Source: Pseudooctadecabacter jejudonensis (lineage in GTDB: Bacteria; Pseudomonadota; Alphaproteobacteria; Rhodobacterales; Rhodobacteraceae). From it: a stretch of DNA of 64,000 bases. This document shows, in pieces, positions 34,048 through 43,246 of this stretch (the first letter of the stretch is position 1; every line of letters begins with the position of its first letter). A program made the translations under genes and the position numbers. The notes under the pieces were generated by a model. That model made no database searches. It was given only the letters and a program-made list of their open reading frames with translations, and was not told the origin of the DNA. The stretch is from the NCBI RefSeq assembly GCF_900172275.1, contig NZ_FWFT01000003.1, positions 434,001 through 498,000 on the forward strand, read 5' to 3'.

Positions 34048-34742
34048 AACGCCCGTGGGGTCAAATCGCACGGTATCTGGTGCTGTGCTTCTGCCTGTCC
34101 TTCGGGCCAATCAGCACCGCACACGCGCAGACCGACGCTTTGTTTGAGGCGGCCAAAACACGTCTGCTTGCCGTGACCCGCGCCCCAGACTTAATGGCCC
34201 AATGCCCCGCTGACATCTACCGGACCGATCAGTCCCTATGGGCGCGTCTGGTTGGCCGCACGTCGTACCAAAACCGATCGACCTGTCGCGCTGATTTTGA
34301 AAACTGCGTCACCGCTTGCGTGGACAATGCCGACGCCCGCGCCTGCCTGCATGTGGCTGTCCTCTTGGAACAAGCTGATCTGGACGACGTCCGCCTTGCT
34401 GCGCGTTACGGGCACGCCATCGCCTGCGCCGGCGGTCAACCGTCGGGCTGCACGAACCGCGGGGGCGGCATCCGCAATGTCCCTCTGCAAGGTGATGTTG
34501 TGTCCCTCACGCCATGGGACGACAAGGTCGACTGCCTGTTTGAAACATTCAACATCGCCTGCAAAAGCAGCGATCCATGGGGCTGTGCAATGTTGGGCCA
34601 AGCCTATCAATACGGCGAAGGCGTGGCCCAGAATTCCGGTCGCGCAATTGAACTTTACGCCCAAACCTGCCTTCTCAGCACCTCGCCCACGGCATCTGCC
34701 TGCGCCTTCGCCAACCGCCAGTTGGACGCCTTGGCGAACTAG
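34044..34742 (+). CDS. Secreted Sel1-repeat-like cysteine-rich protein
   Basis: The 232-residue protein starts at the ATG at 34044, overlapping the DUF2237 stop (ATGA), with a Sec signal peptide (YLVLCFCLSFGPISTAHA). The mature part has many cysteines and one clear Sel1-like repeat near the end (DPWGCAMLGQAYQYGEGVAQNSGRAIELYAQTC). A similar Cys-rich repeat is ARACLHVAVLLEQADLDDVRLAARYG. Sel1 repeats usually mediate protein contacts. The disulfide-prone composition suits a periplasmic location. No function can be assigned. It converges with trpB, leaving only three bases between the genes. Confidence 0.75.
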   Translation: MKRPWGQIARYLVLCFCLSFGPISTAHAQTDALFEAAKTRLLAVTRAPDLMAQCPADIYRTDQSLWARLVGRTSYQNRSTCRADFENCVTACVDNADARACLHVAVLLEQADLDDVRLAARYGHAIACAGGQPSGCTNRGGGIRNVPLQGDVVSLTPWDDKVDCLFETFNIACKSSDPWGCAMLGQAYQYGEGVAQNSGRAIELYAQTCLLSTSPTASACAFANRQLDALAN

Positions 34743-34745
34743 ACG

Positions 34746-35996
34746 TTACTCGACGTTGCGCCCTTCAGGCCCCGTCATATCGAACCCAAGGTGACGGGCG
34801 ACGGTGAAGATATCCTTATCCCCACGGCCACACATATTCATGCAGATGATGTGATCGGCGGGCAGCTCCGGTGCGATTTTCATCACGTGGGCGAGGGCGT
34901 GGCTGGGTTCCAACGCCGGAATGATGCCTTCCGTGGTGCAGCACAACTGAAACGCCTCAAGCGCTTCTTTGTCGGTGATGCTGACGTATTGCGCACGACC
35001 AATATCATTGAGCCAGCTGTGTTCCGGCCCGATGCCCGGATAATCCAGACCCGCCGAAATCGAATACCCTTCCAGGATCTGCCCATCGTCGTCTTGCAAC
35101 AGATACGTCCGGTTGCCGTGCAGCACCCCAGGGCGCCCGCCGGTCAGGGATGCACAATGTTCCATCTTGGCGTTCACGCCCTTGCCGCCGGCCTCAACGC
35201 CGATGATGTTCACCTCTTTGTCGTCGAGGAACGGGAAAAACAGCCCCATGGCGTTCGACCCGCCGCCAATTGCCGCGATGATCGTATCCGGCAAGCGACC
35301 TTCGGCGGCCTGCATCTGCTCTTTCGCTTCCTTACCGATGATGGCCTGAAAATCGCGCACCATCGCAGGATAAGGATGCGGACCGGCGACCGTGCCGATA
35401 CAGTAGAATGTATCGCGCACATTCGTCACCCAATCGCGCAATGCGTCATTCATGGCGTCTTTCAACGTCCCACGGCCGGATGTCACAGGGATGACTTCGG
35501 CGCCCAGCAGCTTCATGCGGAAGACGTTCGGGGCCTGACGTTCCACATCATGCGCGCCCATATAAACAACGCACTTCAACCCGAACTTGGCACAAACCGT
35601 CGCCGTCGCCACCCCGTGCTGACCCGCGCCCGTCTCTGCAATGATCCGCGTCTTGCCCATGCGGCGCGCCAAAATAATCTGGCCCAACACATTGTTGATC
35701 TTATGCGCGCCGGTGTGGTTCAGCTCATCCCGTTTGAGGTAGATTTTCGCCCCGCCCAAATGCTCTGTCAGACGTTCCGCGAAATACAACGGCGACGGGC
35801 GACCCACATAATGGGTCCACAAATCATGCATCTCAGCCCAGAAGGCGTCATCCGTCTTGGCATGCTCATACTGCTCCTCCAGCTCAAGGATCAGCGGCAT
35901 TAAAGTTTCGGACACGAACCGTCCGCCAAAGTCGCCAAACCGGCCCTTTTCGTCCGGACCCGTCATAAAGGAATTGATAAGATCTTCAGGCATCAT
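34746..35996 (-). CDS. trpB: Tryptophan synthase beta subunit
   Basis: The enzyme of about 416 residues condenses indole with serine using pyridoxal phosphate. The PLP lysine is in [15 protein letters not shown] (HKIN); [18 protein letters not shown] and [13 protein letters not shown] bind cofactor and phosphate, and EPSHALAHV comes near the end. I chose the first of two adjacent ATGs (35996) behind a GGGAG ribosome site; the second ATG at 35993 is equally possible. It lies downstream of trpF and a small ORF on the same strand, while its partner trpA is elsewhere at 27275. Confidence 0.97.
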   Translation of the reverse strand: MMPEDLINSFMTGPDEKGRFGDFGGRFVSETLMPLILELEEQYEHAKTDDAFWAEMHDLWTHYVGRPSPLYFAERLTEHLGGAKIYLKRDELNHTGAHKINNVLGQIILARRMGKTRIIAETGAGQHGVATATVCAKFGLKCVVYMGAHDVERQAPNVFRMKLLGAEVIPVTSGRGTLKDAMNDALRDWVTNVRDTFYCIGTVAGPHPYPAMVRDFQAIIGKEAKEQMQAAEGRLPDTIIAAIGGGSNAMGLFFPFLDDKEVNIIGVEAGGKGVNAKMEHCASLTGGRPGVLHGNRTYLLQDDDGQILEGYSISAGLDYPGIGPEHSWLNDIGRAQYVSITDKEALEAFQLCCTTEGIIPALEPSHALAHVMKIAPELPADHIICMNMCGRGDKDIFTVARHLGFDMTGPEGRNVE

Positions 35997-36072
35997 CTGT
36001 CTCCCGTGCACGCTTGGAACGGTCTAGCCTGCACGACGTGAAGCGTAAAGCGAAACACTGCCGCAGGGGGCC

Positions 36073-36118
36073 CAGACTTTCCTCGAAAGTCTGCAGTCAA
36101 ATCCTCGAAGAGGATTTG
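36073..36118. repeat. Tandem pair of short hairpins between small ORF and trpB
   Basis: CAGACTTTC/GAAAGTCTG (36073-36093, 3-nt loop) is followed after four bases by CAAATCCT/AGGATTTG (36098-36118, 5-nt loop). Read on the minus strand, the order (5-nt-loop hairpin, 4-nt gap, 3-nt-loop hairpin) is the same as at 28077-28124. The second hairpin overlaps the last codons of the small ORF (GGGKSSSRI). Confidence 0.7.
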
Positions 36119-36348
36119 CCACCGCCCACTGTCCGGCAGACCGGCTCCTGGTTGCAGAAGATCACAACCTGACCCACGTTCTCGACAGCGGTAAACCCGC
36201 GCCGCGCGATTTCATTTTCGAACAGATCACGGCCAACCATGCGCTCCATATCGCGCACCTTGCGACGGACCACGCCGCCGTCTTTCGCAGCTTTCGCATC
36301 AAACAAATGTCGGAACCATTGGGCGGGGGTGTCAGGCAACTGGGTCAT
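36097..36348 (-). CDS. Small conserved protein between trpF and trpB
   Basis: The 83-residue protein (MTQLPDTPAQWFRHLFDAK at the start, MVGRDLFENEIARRGFTAVENVGQVVIFCNQEP in the middle) recurs next to trpF in related bacteria as far as I recall. It is sometimes mislabelled phosphoribosylanthranilate isomerase because of that position. There is no domain I can name; it is hydrophilic with a possible helix-strand-helix pattern, and would be cytoplasmic. Its last nine codons fall in the hairpin pair and were probably added by it. It starts 23 bases after trpF. Confidence 0.65.
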   Translation of the reverse strand: MTQLPDTPAQWFRHLFDAKAAKDGGVVRRKVRDMERMVGRDLFENEIARRGFTAVENVGQVVIFCNQEPVCRTVGGGKSSSRI

Positions 36349-36371
36349 GGCTGACTCTAACCGACCCGTGG

Positions 36372-37025
36372 TTAACCAATCCTTGCCACGGCCGCGCCGA
36401 AGTCTGCCATCTTGGCCGCGTCCTTGACGCCTGGCGCACGTTCCAACGCTGATGACAAATCCACCTGCCGCGCGCCGGTCAGTCGCACCGCCTCACCCAC
36501 ATTTTCGGGTGTCAGCCCACCGGCCAACATCCAAGGCTTGGTCCAGTACTTGCGATCCGCCAACAAACGCCAATCAAACGTCAACCCATTGCCCCCCGGC
36601 AATTCCCCATCCTTGGGCGGCTTTGCATCAATCAAAAGCTGATCGGCGACGGCAGAATAGACGTCAATCTTGGCCAGATCCTCCGGCCCCGCCACACCAA
36701 TGGCCTTCATCACCGGCAACCCGAAGCGCGCACGCACCTCGGCCACGCGCTCGGGGCTTTCGCCCCCGTGCAACTGGATCATGTCAATCGCGACGTGATC
36801 CAACAAATCATCTAGGAACGCATCGTCCGGGTTCACCACCAATGCCACCTTCATGATCCCCACGGGCACCTCAAGCGCCAGCGCCGCAGCCTCAGCAATC
36901 GACACATTGCGCGGTGACTTGGGAAAGAACACAAAACCGACGTAAACGGCCCCAGCCGCCGCAGCGGCCGCAATATCCGCGACCGTACGCAGACCGCACA
37001 TTTTGACAGACACATGAGATGACAT
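36372..37025 (-). CDS. trpF: Phosphoribosylanthranilate isomerase
   Basis: The 217-residue TIM barrel performs the third step of tryptophan synthesis, the Amadori rearrangement of phosphoribosylanthranilate. The catalytic Cys is in VKMCGLRT and the Asp near [46 protein letters not shown] and [14 protein letters not shown] are the family segments, with [15 protein letters not shown] at the phosphate site. Length is normal. It lies between lapA (17 bases) and the small ORF (23 bases) in a minus-strand run ihfB-lapA-trpF-ORF-trpB. Confidence 0.97.
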   Translation of the reverse strand: MSSHVSVKMCGLRTVADIAAAAAAGAVYVGFVFFPKSPRNVSIAEAAALALEVPVGIMKVALVVNPDDAFLDDLLDHVAIDMIQLHGGESPERVAEVRARFGLPVMKAIGVAGPEDLAKIDVYSAVADQLLIDAKPPKDGELPGGNGLTFDWRLLADRKYWTKPWMLAGGLTPENVGEAVRLTGARQVDLSSALERAPGVKDAAKMADFGAAVARIG

Positions 37026-37042
37026 TGCGGCGCGACGCGGGC

Positions 37043-37393
37043 TTAGCTGGCTTTGTCCAACAAGGCGACGACGTCGTCCTTGCCTTCGTGCTGCTTGTCC
37101 TTCAACGCGTCTACTTCACGTTTCAACGCGTCCACCTCACGGGCCTTCGCCCGCGCATCCGCGCGCATGTTGTGCTCCCGCACCCATTCCCACAGGAAAC
37201 CGATCAACAAACCGATGCCGACGCCGATAAACAGCGCCATAAACAGCGGCATCTGAATGTCAGGCGACACACCCAACGGCGTGGCCAAAACCTCGGGCAT
37301 GGCGCGCAAAGTGACGATATCGCGGTTGGCCATGCCCACCACGATCAAACACAGGGCCACAACGCCCCAGAAGGTGTATTTGATATATTTCAT
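37043..37393 (-). CDS. LapA-domain inner-membrane protein
   Basis: The 116-residue protein has two transmembrane segments (about residues 5-22 and 48-70: [21 protein letters not shown]) and a C-terminal charged coiled-coil (residues 75-105, [17 protein letters not shown]). This is the LapA/DUF1049 layout; in E. coli LapA works with LapB in control of lipopolysaccharide synthesis. It sits between ihfB (9-base gap) and trpF, a common position in alphaproteobacteria. No paired lapB is in the window. Confidence 0.88.
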   Translation of the reverse strand: MKYIKYTFWGVVALCLIVVGMANRDIVTLRAMPEVLATPLGVSPDIQMPLFMALFIGVGIGLLIGFLWEWVREHNMRADARAKAREVDALKREVDALKDKQHEGKDDVVALLDKAS

Positions 37394-37402
37394 AGCGCCT
37401 TC

Positions 37403-37684
37403 CTACTTCCCGTTCAGCCGGTCCCGCAAGAGCTTACCCGTCTTAAAGAACGGCACATGTTTCTCATCCACTTGAACGGCTTCCCCCGTCCGTGGGTTCC
37501 GCCCCAAACGGGCGTCACGCTTTTTCACTGAAAAGGCGCCGAACCCGCGCAATTCAACGCGGTCGCCTTGTGCCATGGCGTCGATGATACGGTCGAAAAT
37601 GGTATTCACAATTCGTTCAACGTCTCGCTGGTAAAGATGCGGGTTTTCTTCGGCAATCTTCTCGATCAACTCGGAACGGATCAT
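37403..37684 (-). CDS. ihfB: Integration host factor beta subunit
   Basis: The 93-residue protein is a complete HU/IHF fold that bends DNA as a heterodimer with IhfA. Family segments are [48 protein letters not shown] and [34 protein letters not shown], including the minor-groove Pro in GRNPRTG. The ATG at 37684 gives the usual length; longer in-frame readings reach into non-coding sequence. It follows rpsA, which has its own terminator in between, as in many proteobacteria. Confidence 0.96.
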   Translation of the reverse strand: MIRSELIEKIAEENPHLYQRDVERIVNTIFDRIIDAMAQGDRVELRGFGAFSVKKRDARLGRNPRTGEAVQVDEKHVPFFKTGKLLRDRLNGK

Positions 37685-37911
37685 GTCTTTTCCTTCTGGC
37701 AGTCTCGTGCAGGGCCGCAGAAAGGCCACGCTGCTGAGGACTATAAGACGGTTTTCATCATCAAGAAAGAACGCAGCACGGGGAATTCGCCGCGATATCA
37801 AGCGTTTTGCGCCGATTTGCCCCCACCGTCCACGATTAGCACAGGGCAAGACCGCAAATTGGAAACCTCCGCCCCACGTCGTCAAGGGGGCCGATTCGCA
37901 CATGTGACCCG

Positions 37912-37946
37912 AAAAAAGCCCCGCCTGTTCACACAGACGGGGCCTT
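37912..37946 (-). terminator. Rho-independent terminator of rpsA
   Basis: Read on the minus strand, GGCCCCGTCTGT pairs with ACAGGCGGGGC around a TGTGA-type loop, followed by TTTTTT. It lies about 30 bases after the rpsA stop. Confidence 0.87.
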
Positions 37947-37978
37947 TAAATGTCATGGCCCGAAGGCCGAAGGAACGA

Positions 37979-39658
37979 TTACTCGTCGCCCTTGTTCAGG
38001 GCTGCACCAAGGATATCACCCAAGGACGCACCAGAATCAGAGGAGCCGAACTGTTCAACAGCCTCTTTCTCTTCTGCAATCTCACGGGCCTTGATGGACA
38101 GGCCAAGACGACGTGTCTTGCTGTCGATGTTGGTCACACGCACGTCGACCTTGTCACCGACCTGGAAACGCTCTGGGCGCTGCTCGGCACGGTCACGGGA
38201 CAGATCAGAACGACGGATGAAGGATTTCGCACCTTCATAGTCGACCTCAATGCCGCCATCCTCGATCGAGGTGACCTCGACAGTGATGATGGAACCGCGC
38301 TTGACGTCGCCTGTGGCATCCGCAAACGGATCACCGTCCATGGCTTTGATCGACAGCGAAATACGCTCTTTCTCGACGTCCACTTCGGTGACTTTGGCCT
38401 GAACCATGTCGCCCTTGCGGTAATCGCCGATCACGTCTTCGCCACGGCCTTCCCATGTCAGGTCGGACAGGTGAACCATGCCGTCGATGTCGCCTTCGAG
38501 GCCAACAAACAGACCGAATTCGGTGATGTTCTTGACTTCGCCTTCGACTTCCGTGCCCTCGGGGTGTGTTTCTGCAAACACTTCCCATGGGTTGCGCATC
38601 GTCTGCTTGAGGCCGAGGGACACGCGGCGCTTGGCCTCGTCGATCTCCAGCACCATGACTTCCACTTCCTGAGAGGTGGAGACGATTTTGCCGGGGTGCA
38701 CGTTCTTCTTGGTCCAAGACATCTCGGACACGTGAACCAGACCTTCAACGCCAGCTTCCAGCTCAACAAACGCACCGTAATCGGTGATGTTCGTCACGCG
38801 GCCCGTGTGGACAGAATCCAGCGGGTACTTGGCGGCCACGGCATCCCATGGGTCTGCCTGCAACTGCTTCATGCCAAGGCTGATGCGGTGTGTGTCTTTG
38901 TTGATCTTGATGACCTGCACCTTGATCGTCTCCCCGATGGAGAGGATCTCGGACGGGTGGTTGACCCGACGCCATGCCATGTCGGTGACGTGCAACAGGC
39001 CGTCTACGCCGCCAAGGTCAACGAAGGCACCGTATTCGGTGATGTTCTTGACCACGCCGTCGACTTCCTGACCTTCGGTGAGGTTGCCGATGACTTCAGC
39101 GCGCTGTTCGGCACGTGATTCTTCGAGGATCGCACGACGGGACACAACGATGTTGCCACGGCGACGGTCCATTTTCAGGATCTGGAACGGCTGCTTGAGA
39201 CCCATCAGAGGGCCCGCATCGCGCACGGGGCGCACATCCACCTGAGAGCCGGGCAGGAACGCAACAGCGCCGCCCAGATCGACAGTGAAACCGCCTTTGA
39301 CGCGACCGAAGATGGCGCCTTCGACGCGCTCTTCGTCTGCATATGCTTTTTCCAGACGATCCCATGCTTCCTCACGGCGCGCCATCTCGCGGGAGATGAC
39401 AGCTTCGCCACGGGCGTTCTCAGAGGCGCGAAGGAACACTTCAACTTCGTCGCCAACAGCAATTTCAGGGGCTTCGCCAGGGTTTGCGAATTCTTTGACG
39501 TCAACGCGGCCTTCCATTTTGTAGCCGACGTCGATGATGGCCTGGCCATTTTCGACTGCGATGACTTTACCTTTGACAACGCTGCCTTCAGACGGCGTGT
39601 CGATCTCGAAGCTTTCTTGTAGGAGGGCTTCGAATTCCTCCATAGATGCGTTAGCCAA
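37979..39658 (-). CDS. rpsA: 30S ribosomal protein S1
   Basis: The 559-residue protein has six S1/OB-fold repeats, such as GSVVKGKVIAVENGQAIIDVGYKMEGRV, VDGVVKNITEYGAFVDLGGVDGLLHVTDMAWRR and VEGEVKNITEFGLFVGLEGDIDGMVHLSDLTW. It binds mRNA leaders on the small ribosomal subunit. The start appears to be a TTG at 39658, giving the usual N-terminus MANASMEEFEALL behind an AAGGAAA ribosome site; an ATG at 39643 is the alternative. cmk and aroA, its usual upstream neighbours, are displaced to 45.7-48.1 kb here. Confidence 0.97.
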   Translation of the reverse strand: MANASMEEFEALLQESFEIDTPSEGSVVKGKVIAVENGQAIIDVGYKMEGRVDVKEFANPGEAPEIAVGDEVEVFLRASENARGEAVISREMARREEAWDRLEKAYADEERVEGAIFGRVKGGFTVDLGGAVAFLPGSQVDVRPVRDAGPLMGLKQPFQILKMDRRRGNIVVSRRAILEESRAEQRAEVIGNLTEGQEVDGVVKNITEYGAFVDLGGVDGLLHVTDMAWRRVNHPSEILSIGETIKVQVIKINKDTHRISLGMKQLQADPWDAVAAKYPLDSVHTGRVTNITDYGAFVELEAGVEGLVHVSEMSWTKKNVHPGKIVSTSQEVEVMVLEIDEAKRRVSLGLKQTMRNPWEVFAETHPEGTEVEGEVKNITEFGLFVGLEGDIDGMVHLSDLTWEGRGEDVIGDYRKGDMVQAKVTEVDVEKERISLSIKAMDGDPFADATGDVKRGSIITVEVTSIEDGGIEVDYEGAKSFIRRSDLSRDRAEQRPERFQVGDKVDVRVTNIDSKTRRLGLSIKAREIAEEKEAVEQFGSSDSGASLGDILGAALNKGDE

Positions 39659-39800
39659 TCTAACTGTTTCCTTTTCAAGCCGGCATTCACCGGCGGGGTT
39701 TTAACGGGCCGTGCGGTTGTGTCCGCCGGTCTTTGGATAATCGCCCACCTTCGGTGTGACGGGGGCAGTTGGTGTCAGGGCCCTGAATTCTTAACAAGGA

Positions 39801-39831
39801 ACAACAAACAGGGCCGGAAACTCCGACCCTG
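39801..39831 (-). terminator. Likely terminator downstream of lacI-type gene
   Basis: Read on the minus strand, CAGGGTCGGA pairs with TCCGGCCCTG (one mismatch) around GTT, followed by TTTGTTGTT. It lies about 58 bases past the stop of the LacI-family gene at 39889 and upstream of the rpsA start. Confidence 0.7.
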
Positions 39832-39888
39832 CCCGTTGTGTGCTCTCACGGCCCATCAACGACCGCGCGTATAGGCCGATGTGCACAG

Positions 39889-40956
39889 CTATGCAAGGGG
39901 TGCGGAGTGCTCACCTAGGGCATCTTGCGGTGACAAAACAGCCGATGCGATTTTTCTGTGTGCAGGCACCGGCTGATCCAGCACCTGAAACAGCGGGGCC
40001 TTGCTGTCATTGATCCGCCGCAACAGTCCAGTGGCCAGGTTCGCGCCCGCATGCCAAGCATCTTCGGAATAGACAAAAATGGCGTCGTCAAACTCATATC
40101 CGCTTTCTGGACTATCCTTTGTTGCCAGATGGATATTGCGCCCCGTAAATACGCCCCCTTTTTGCAAGGTCCGCAATACAAAGTAGCAAATCCGCCCCGA
40201 TGGCAGCACCAGCCCATCAGGACAGGCCCCCGCCACACACAACTCAGTAAGGGCCGCCGCAATCGCCCCAAGCCCGTTTTCGAAAGACACGCCCTGAATG
40301 GACGAAAACGCAATCCCTCTCTCGCGCGCTGCGTCCAAACCGCCCCGCATCAATTCCACTGCGTAAAACTGATCCATTGGCGGCGCCAGCAACTTAATGT
40401 CGCGACACCCCGCATCCGCAAGATCACACACCGCCCGCCGCGCATATTCATAGTTGTCGAAGTCTACAAAATCGTGCTGCGGCGCATAATCCGAACGTCC
40501 GTGGGCAATGAAGGGAAACCCTCTTTCCATCATGAAATGCACACGTTCATCTTCCGGCCGAACCCTGTTCAAGATAACGCCGTCCGCCAACCTGTTGTCG
40601 ACGATTTCGCGCACAAGGGACTTTTGTTCGTCTTCGGAACTCGTGGGGTAAATGGTCAACCGATGGTCCGTCCCCTTAAGTGAAGACGCGATACTATTGA
40701 TCATTTCACCCAGCATGGCTTCTGACGACAACTCGGATGGGAACACGAAGGCAATCAACCCCGTCCTCCCGGTCCGCAGCTTTACCCCTGCCTGATTGGG
40801 AATGTAGCCGACGCGGGCCGCGCTTTCGTGGACCATCTGGATGGTCTTTTCGCTAAACTTCTTATCGCCACGCAAAATACGGGACACAGCAGCTGTCGAA
40901 AGCTGCGTTTCCGCCGCAATGGTTTTCAAAGTCGGCCTACGCCCACCTGCGCTCAT
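39889..40956 (-). CDS. LacI-family transcriptional regulator
   Basis: The 355-residue protein has a LacI helix-turn-helix (PTLKTIAAETQLSTAAVSRILRGDKKFSEKTIQMV) and hinge (GYIPNQAGVKLRTG), followed by a type I periplasmic-binding-protein-like effector domain (GLIAFVFPSELSS, ADGVILNRVRPED, GFPFIAHGRSDYAPQHDFVDFDNYEYARRAV). I place the start at 40956, where the family-like N-terminus begins; the frame stays open to 41040. No sugar transport gene is adjacent. The divergent gene at 41301 lies behind two LacI-type palindromes and is the likely target. Confidence 0.92.
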   Translation of the reverse strand: MSAGGRRPTLKTIAAETQLSTAAVSRILRGDKKFSEKTIQMVHESAARVGYIPNQAGVKLRTGRTGLIAFVFPSELSSEAMLGEMINSIASSLKGTDHRLTIYPTSSEDEQKSLVREIVDNRLADGVILNRVRPEDERVHFMMERGFPFIAHGRSDYAPQHDFVDFDNYEYARRAVCDLADAGCRDIKLLAPPMDQFYAVELMRGGLDAARERGIAFSSIQGVSFENGLGAIAAALTELCVAGACPDGLVLPSGRICYFVLRTLQKGGVFTGRNIHLATKDSPESGYEFDDAIFVYSEDAWHAGANLATGLLRRINDSKAPLFQVLDQPVPAHRKIASAVLSPQDALGEHSAPLA

Positions 40957-41165
40957 CCATGTACGTCCTTCATCGAAGCCCCACATGAAGCGAGGCAGAC
41001 TTCCCCAAAACACAGCGGCTTGGCAAGGCCGCCGAGACACAATTCAATGCCTGTCGTCGCCCCTTCTGGTCACCGGCAACAGCACTGGAGCCGGCAAAAG
41101 GAAACACGCTTCAATTTTCTAAAACTACCACAGCACTATAAGTCATTCAATCGTTTAAATAATTG

Positions 41166-41202
41166 GTTAAATCGATTAACTTTTTTTTGTTAAACGATTA
41201 AC
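41166..41202. promoter_or_regulatory. Two LacI-type operator-like palindromes in an AT-rich intergenic region
   Basis: GTTAAACGATTAAC (41189-41202) is an inverted repeat with GTTAA/TTAAC arms around a central ACGA. A second site, GTTAAATCGATTAAC, lies at 41166-41180. A weaker half-site TCGTTTAA is at 41151. They lie about 100-135 bases upstream of the gene at 41301 and 210 upstream of the divergent LacI gene. Confidence 0.75.
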
Positions 41203-41300
41203 TAATTGTTGACGACAAAGGTTAACTTCGGCACATCCGGCATATGAAGACACTGGGCCGCAACTGATTCCGCCCAGAAAACTGCTGAAAGTGAGGCGTT

Positions 41301-41909
41301 ATGACGACGATCGACGACACCGCTGACACAACCCCATCGAACAAGGGTGCGATCCCGTTTTTGATTCACACCAGCGCTTGGGCCGGCGCCGGATATGAGG
41401 TGCCACAGTGTGACGGAACACACTTTATAAATCTCGCAACATTCCAGACCTCAGACCTGCACGGCCTCGATGCCAGGCAGATCTTTATCGCGTCTGACTT
41501 TGAAAAACCCGACATTGTGTCCGTCGTCGAAAAGCTGTCTGCAATCGATTACGACGGTGAAATCATCGTTGTGTGCAAAGCAACGTCCACGGCCTCTTCC
41601 ATGCAAAGCTTGCTGCGGACTGCGTTTGCGCAGCAGAACATCGAGATCCTCGAGGTCTCAACCCATAATGCGCCGCCTCCGGACCGACTGAAAGCGTATG
41701 AAGCCAAGACCGCACCGCGGATGGGGTCAAACAAACCAAACCTGACCCTTTATGATATCGTCGAAACGTTGCAAGACTGTGCGGCGGCGGTGGAACGTGT
41801 GGCCTACAGACTGGCCACGATCAGGGAAACGCACGTCGTCTCAAACCTGATTTCCTTTGCCGCCCAGACATCAAAGACGGCGGCCGAGGTGATTGAAGAC
41901 CACAAATAG
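41301..41909 (+). CDS. Orphan hypothetical protein under apparent LacI control
   Basis: The 202-residue protein has no family I recognise. Its N-terminal 115 residues alternate strands and helices (HFINLATFQTSDL, ARQIFIASDF, VSVVEKLSAIDYDGEIIVVCKA, LLRTAFAQQNIEILEVSTH), which suggests a Rossmann- or receiver-like fold. The last 60 residues look helical (LYDIVETLQDCAAAVERVAYRLATI). No signal peptide or membrane segment is present. It stands alone, behind two LacI-type palindromes and divergent from a LacI gene. GC content looks lower than in neighbouring genes. A function cannot be proposed. Confidence 0.75.
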   Translation: MTTIDDTADTTPSNKGAIPFLIHTSAWAGAGYEVPQCDGTHFINLATFQTSDLHGLDARQIFIASDFEKPDIVSVVEKLSAIDYDGEIIVVCKATSTASSMQSLLRTAFAQQNIEILEVSTHNAPPPDRLKAYEAKTAPRMGSNKPNLTLYDIVETLQDCAAAVERVAYRLATIRETHVVSNLISFAAQTSKTAAEVIEDHK

Positions 41910-41918
41910 GGCTGCTTT

Positions 41919-43079
41919 TCAGTCCGACGTTGGGTCCTGCCCGATCATCAACCTCTCGACCCCGTTGATTTCGGGCATGGACCGTCCCGCGATGCCTTGC
42001 ACATCACCGTACATGCCGACTGTCGATCCAATCACCAGATCGATCTGTTTTGCACGAAGCGCCCATTGCTTTTCCATGAACACACGTTCCTTGCGCAGGT
42101 TGTCCTGCATGTCTTCGAACCGCTCCACAATCGCATCAACCCGTTGCTTGAATTGAACGCCGGTCAGATAGTCATAGATCATTTCCATCTTGGTTTCCTG
42201 CCCCATCGCGCGTCCCTTGGCCGACGCAACGTCGATCAGGCCCTGCCGCAAAGACGATGCCAAAGGCACCGCATAGCGCGGCGCACAGACCCATATGCCA
42301 TCGACCAATCCGAAACTGTCGATCCCGTCGGGCAACGCCGCCGTCACCAAAACCGCAACCTCACAGCCCGCGCTGCGTTGATCATCGCGCAGCTTGGGCA
42401 GCCATCCTGCGGTGAAATTCTTGGTGCGTTTGCTTTCCCACAAAATCGCGCCCACCGCACCGGACGGCCCCATCACATCCTGCCGCACGTCGGCCCCGCT
42501 TTGCCCCTTTCCAACGGGCGAAAACCCATCCATGCCAAAGGCCTGCGCGAGCGTGTCTTCCAACACCATCTCTGCGGCCTCGCCTTGGGTCTGCATGGAT
42601 CCTTGCGTCGCGCGCTGTTGCAAATCCTCAATCCGTTTCGTCAACGCATCGATTTTCTGGGCCTGCTCGGCCTCCTTCAACGATGCCTTCTCCTGCGCCT
42701 CACGCGCCAACCTCTCCTCAAGCGCAGGGCGTTCCGCAGCAAGCATCTTCTGCAACGTCAGCTCCATCTCCGCTTCTTTGTCTTTTAGCTCCTGCTCCCG
42801 TTTCATCGCCGCCGCCTGTGCGGCCTGCGCCGCGCGCAGCTTGACGTCCTGTTCTTTCACACGGTCGGCCAAGGCCCGCGCCTCATCCGCCGCCTCCGCC
42901 TGTGCTGCAGCCTTTGCGCGCGCCTCAGCCTCGGCCATCCCTTTGGCCATCTCTGCCTTCTGGCGTTCCAACTGCGCCTGGAACGCCGCCCGTTGATCTG
43001 CCATCAACGGTCCGGCCAACTGCTCGGTCAATTCAATGTCGGACGAACAGGTCGGACAGGTGATCTTCAGGTCGGACAT
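41919..43079 (-). CDS. DUF2130 protein: zinc-finger, coiled coil, nuclease-like domain
   Basis: The 386-residue protein begins with a CPTC pair (ITCPTCSSDIELTEQL), has a long Ala/Glu/Lys-rich coiled coil (about residues 30-160), and ends with the DUF2130 domain. In that domain GADVRQDV and ILWESKRTKNFTAGW resemble the Asp and Glu-x-Lys elements of PD-(D/E)XK nucleases; this comparison is mine and not proven. It resembles SMC-like accessory proteins in layout. It converges with the orphan gene at 41301, leaving nine bases. No partner gene indicates a defence system here. Confidence 0.88.
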   Translation of the reverse strand: MSDLKITCPTCSSDIELTEQLAGPLMADQRAAFQAQLERQKAEMAKGMAEAEARAKAAAQAEAADEARALADRVKEQDVKLRAAQAAQAAAMKREQELKDKEAEMELTLQKMLAAERPALEERLAREAQEKASLKEAEQAQKIDALTKRIEDLQQRATQGSMQTQGEAAEMVLEDTLAQAFGMDGFSPVGKGQSGADVRQDVMGPSGAVGAILWESKRTKNFTAGWLPKLRDDQRSAGCEVAVLVTAALPDGIDSFGLVDGIWVCAPRYAVPLASSLRQGLIDVASAKGRAMGQETKMEMIYDYLTGVQFKQRVDAIVERFEDMQDNLRKERVFMEKQWALRAKQIDLVIGSTVGMYGDVQGIAGRSMPEINGVERLMIGQDPTSD

Positions 43080-43246
43080 GAACCAAACTCCCTTGGCAAC
43101 AGACGTCCCAGTCTATCGCGCACCCCGCGAAGAACAAGCCATGAACACATAGGATCGTACGTCATGTCCACCGCAGTCAAACGCGGCCCGATGTCCAGCA
43201 CGCGGTTGGTCATGCCATGGCCGCTTGGGTGGGGCCACTGCGCCCC

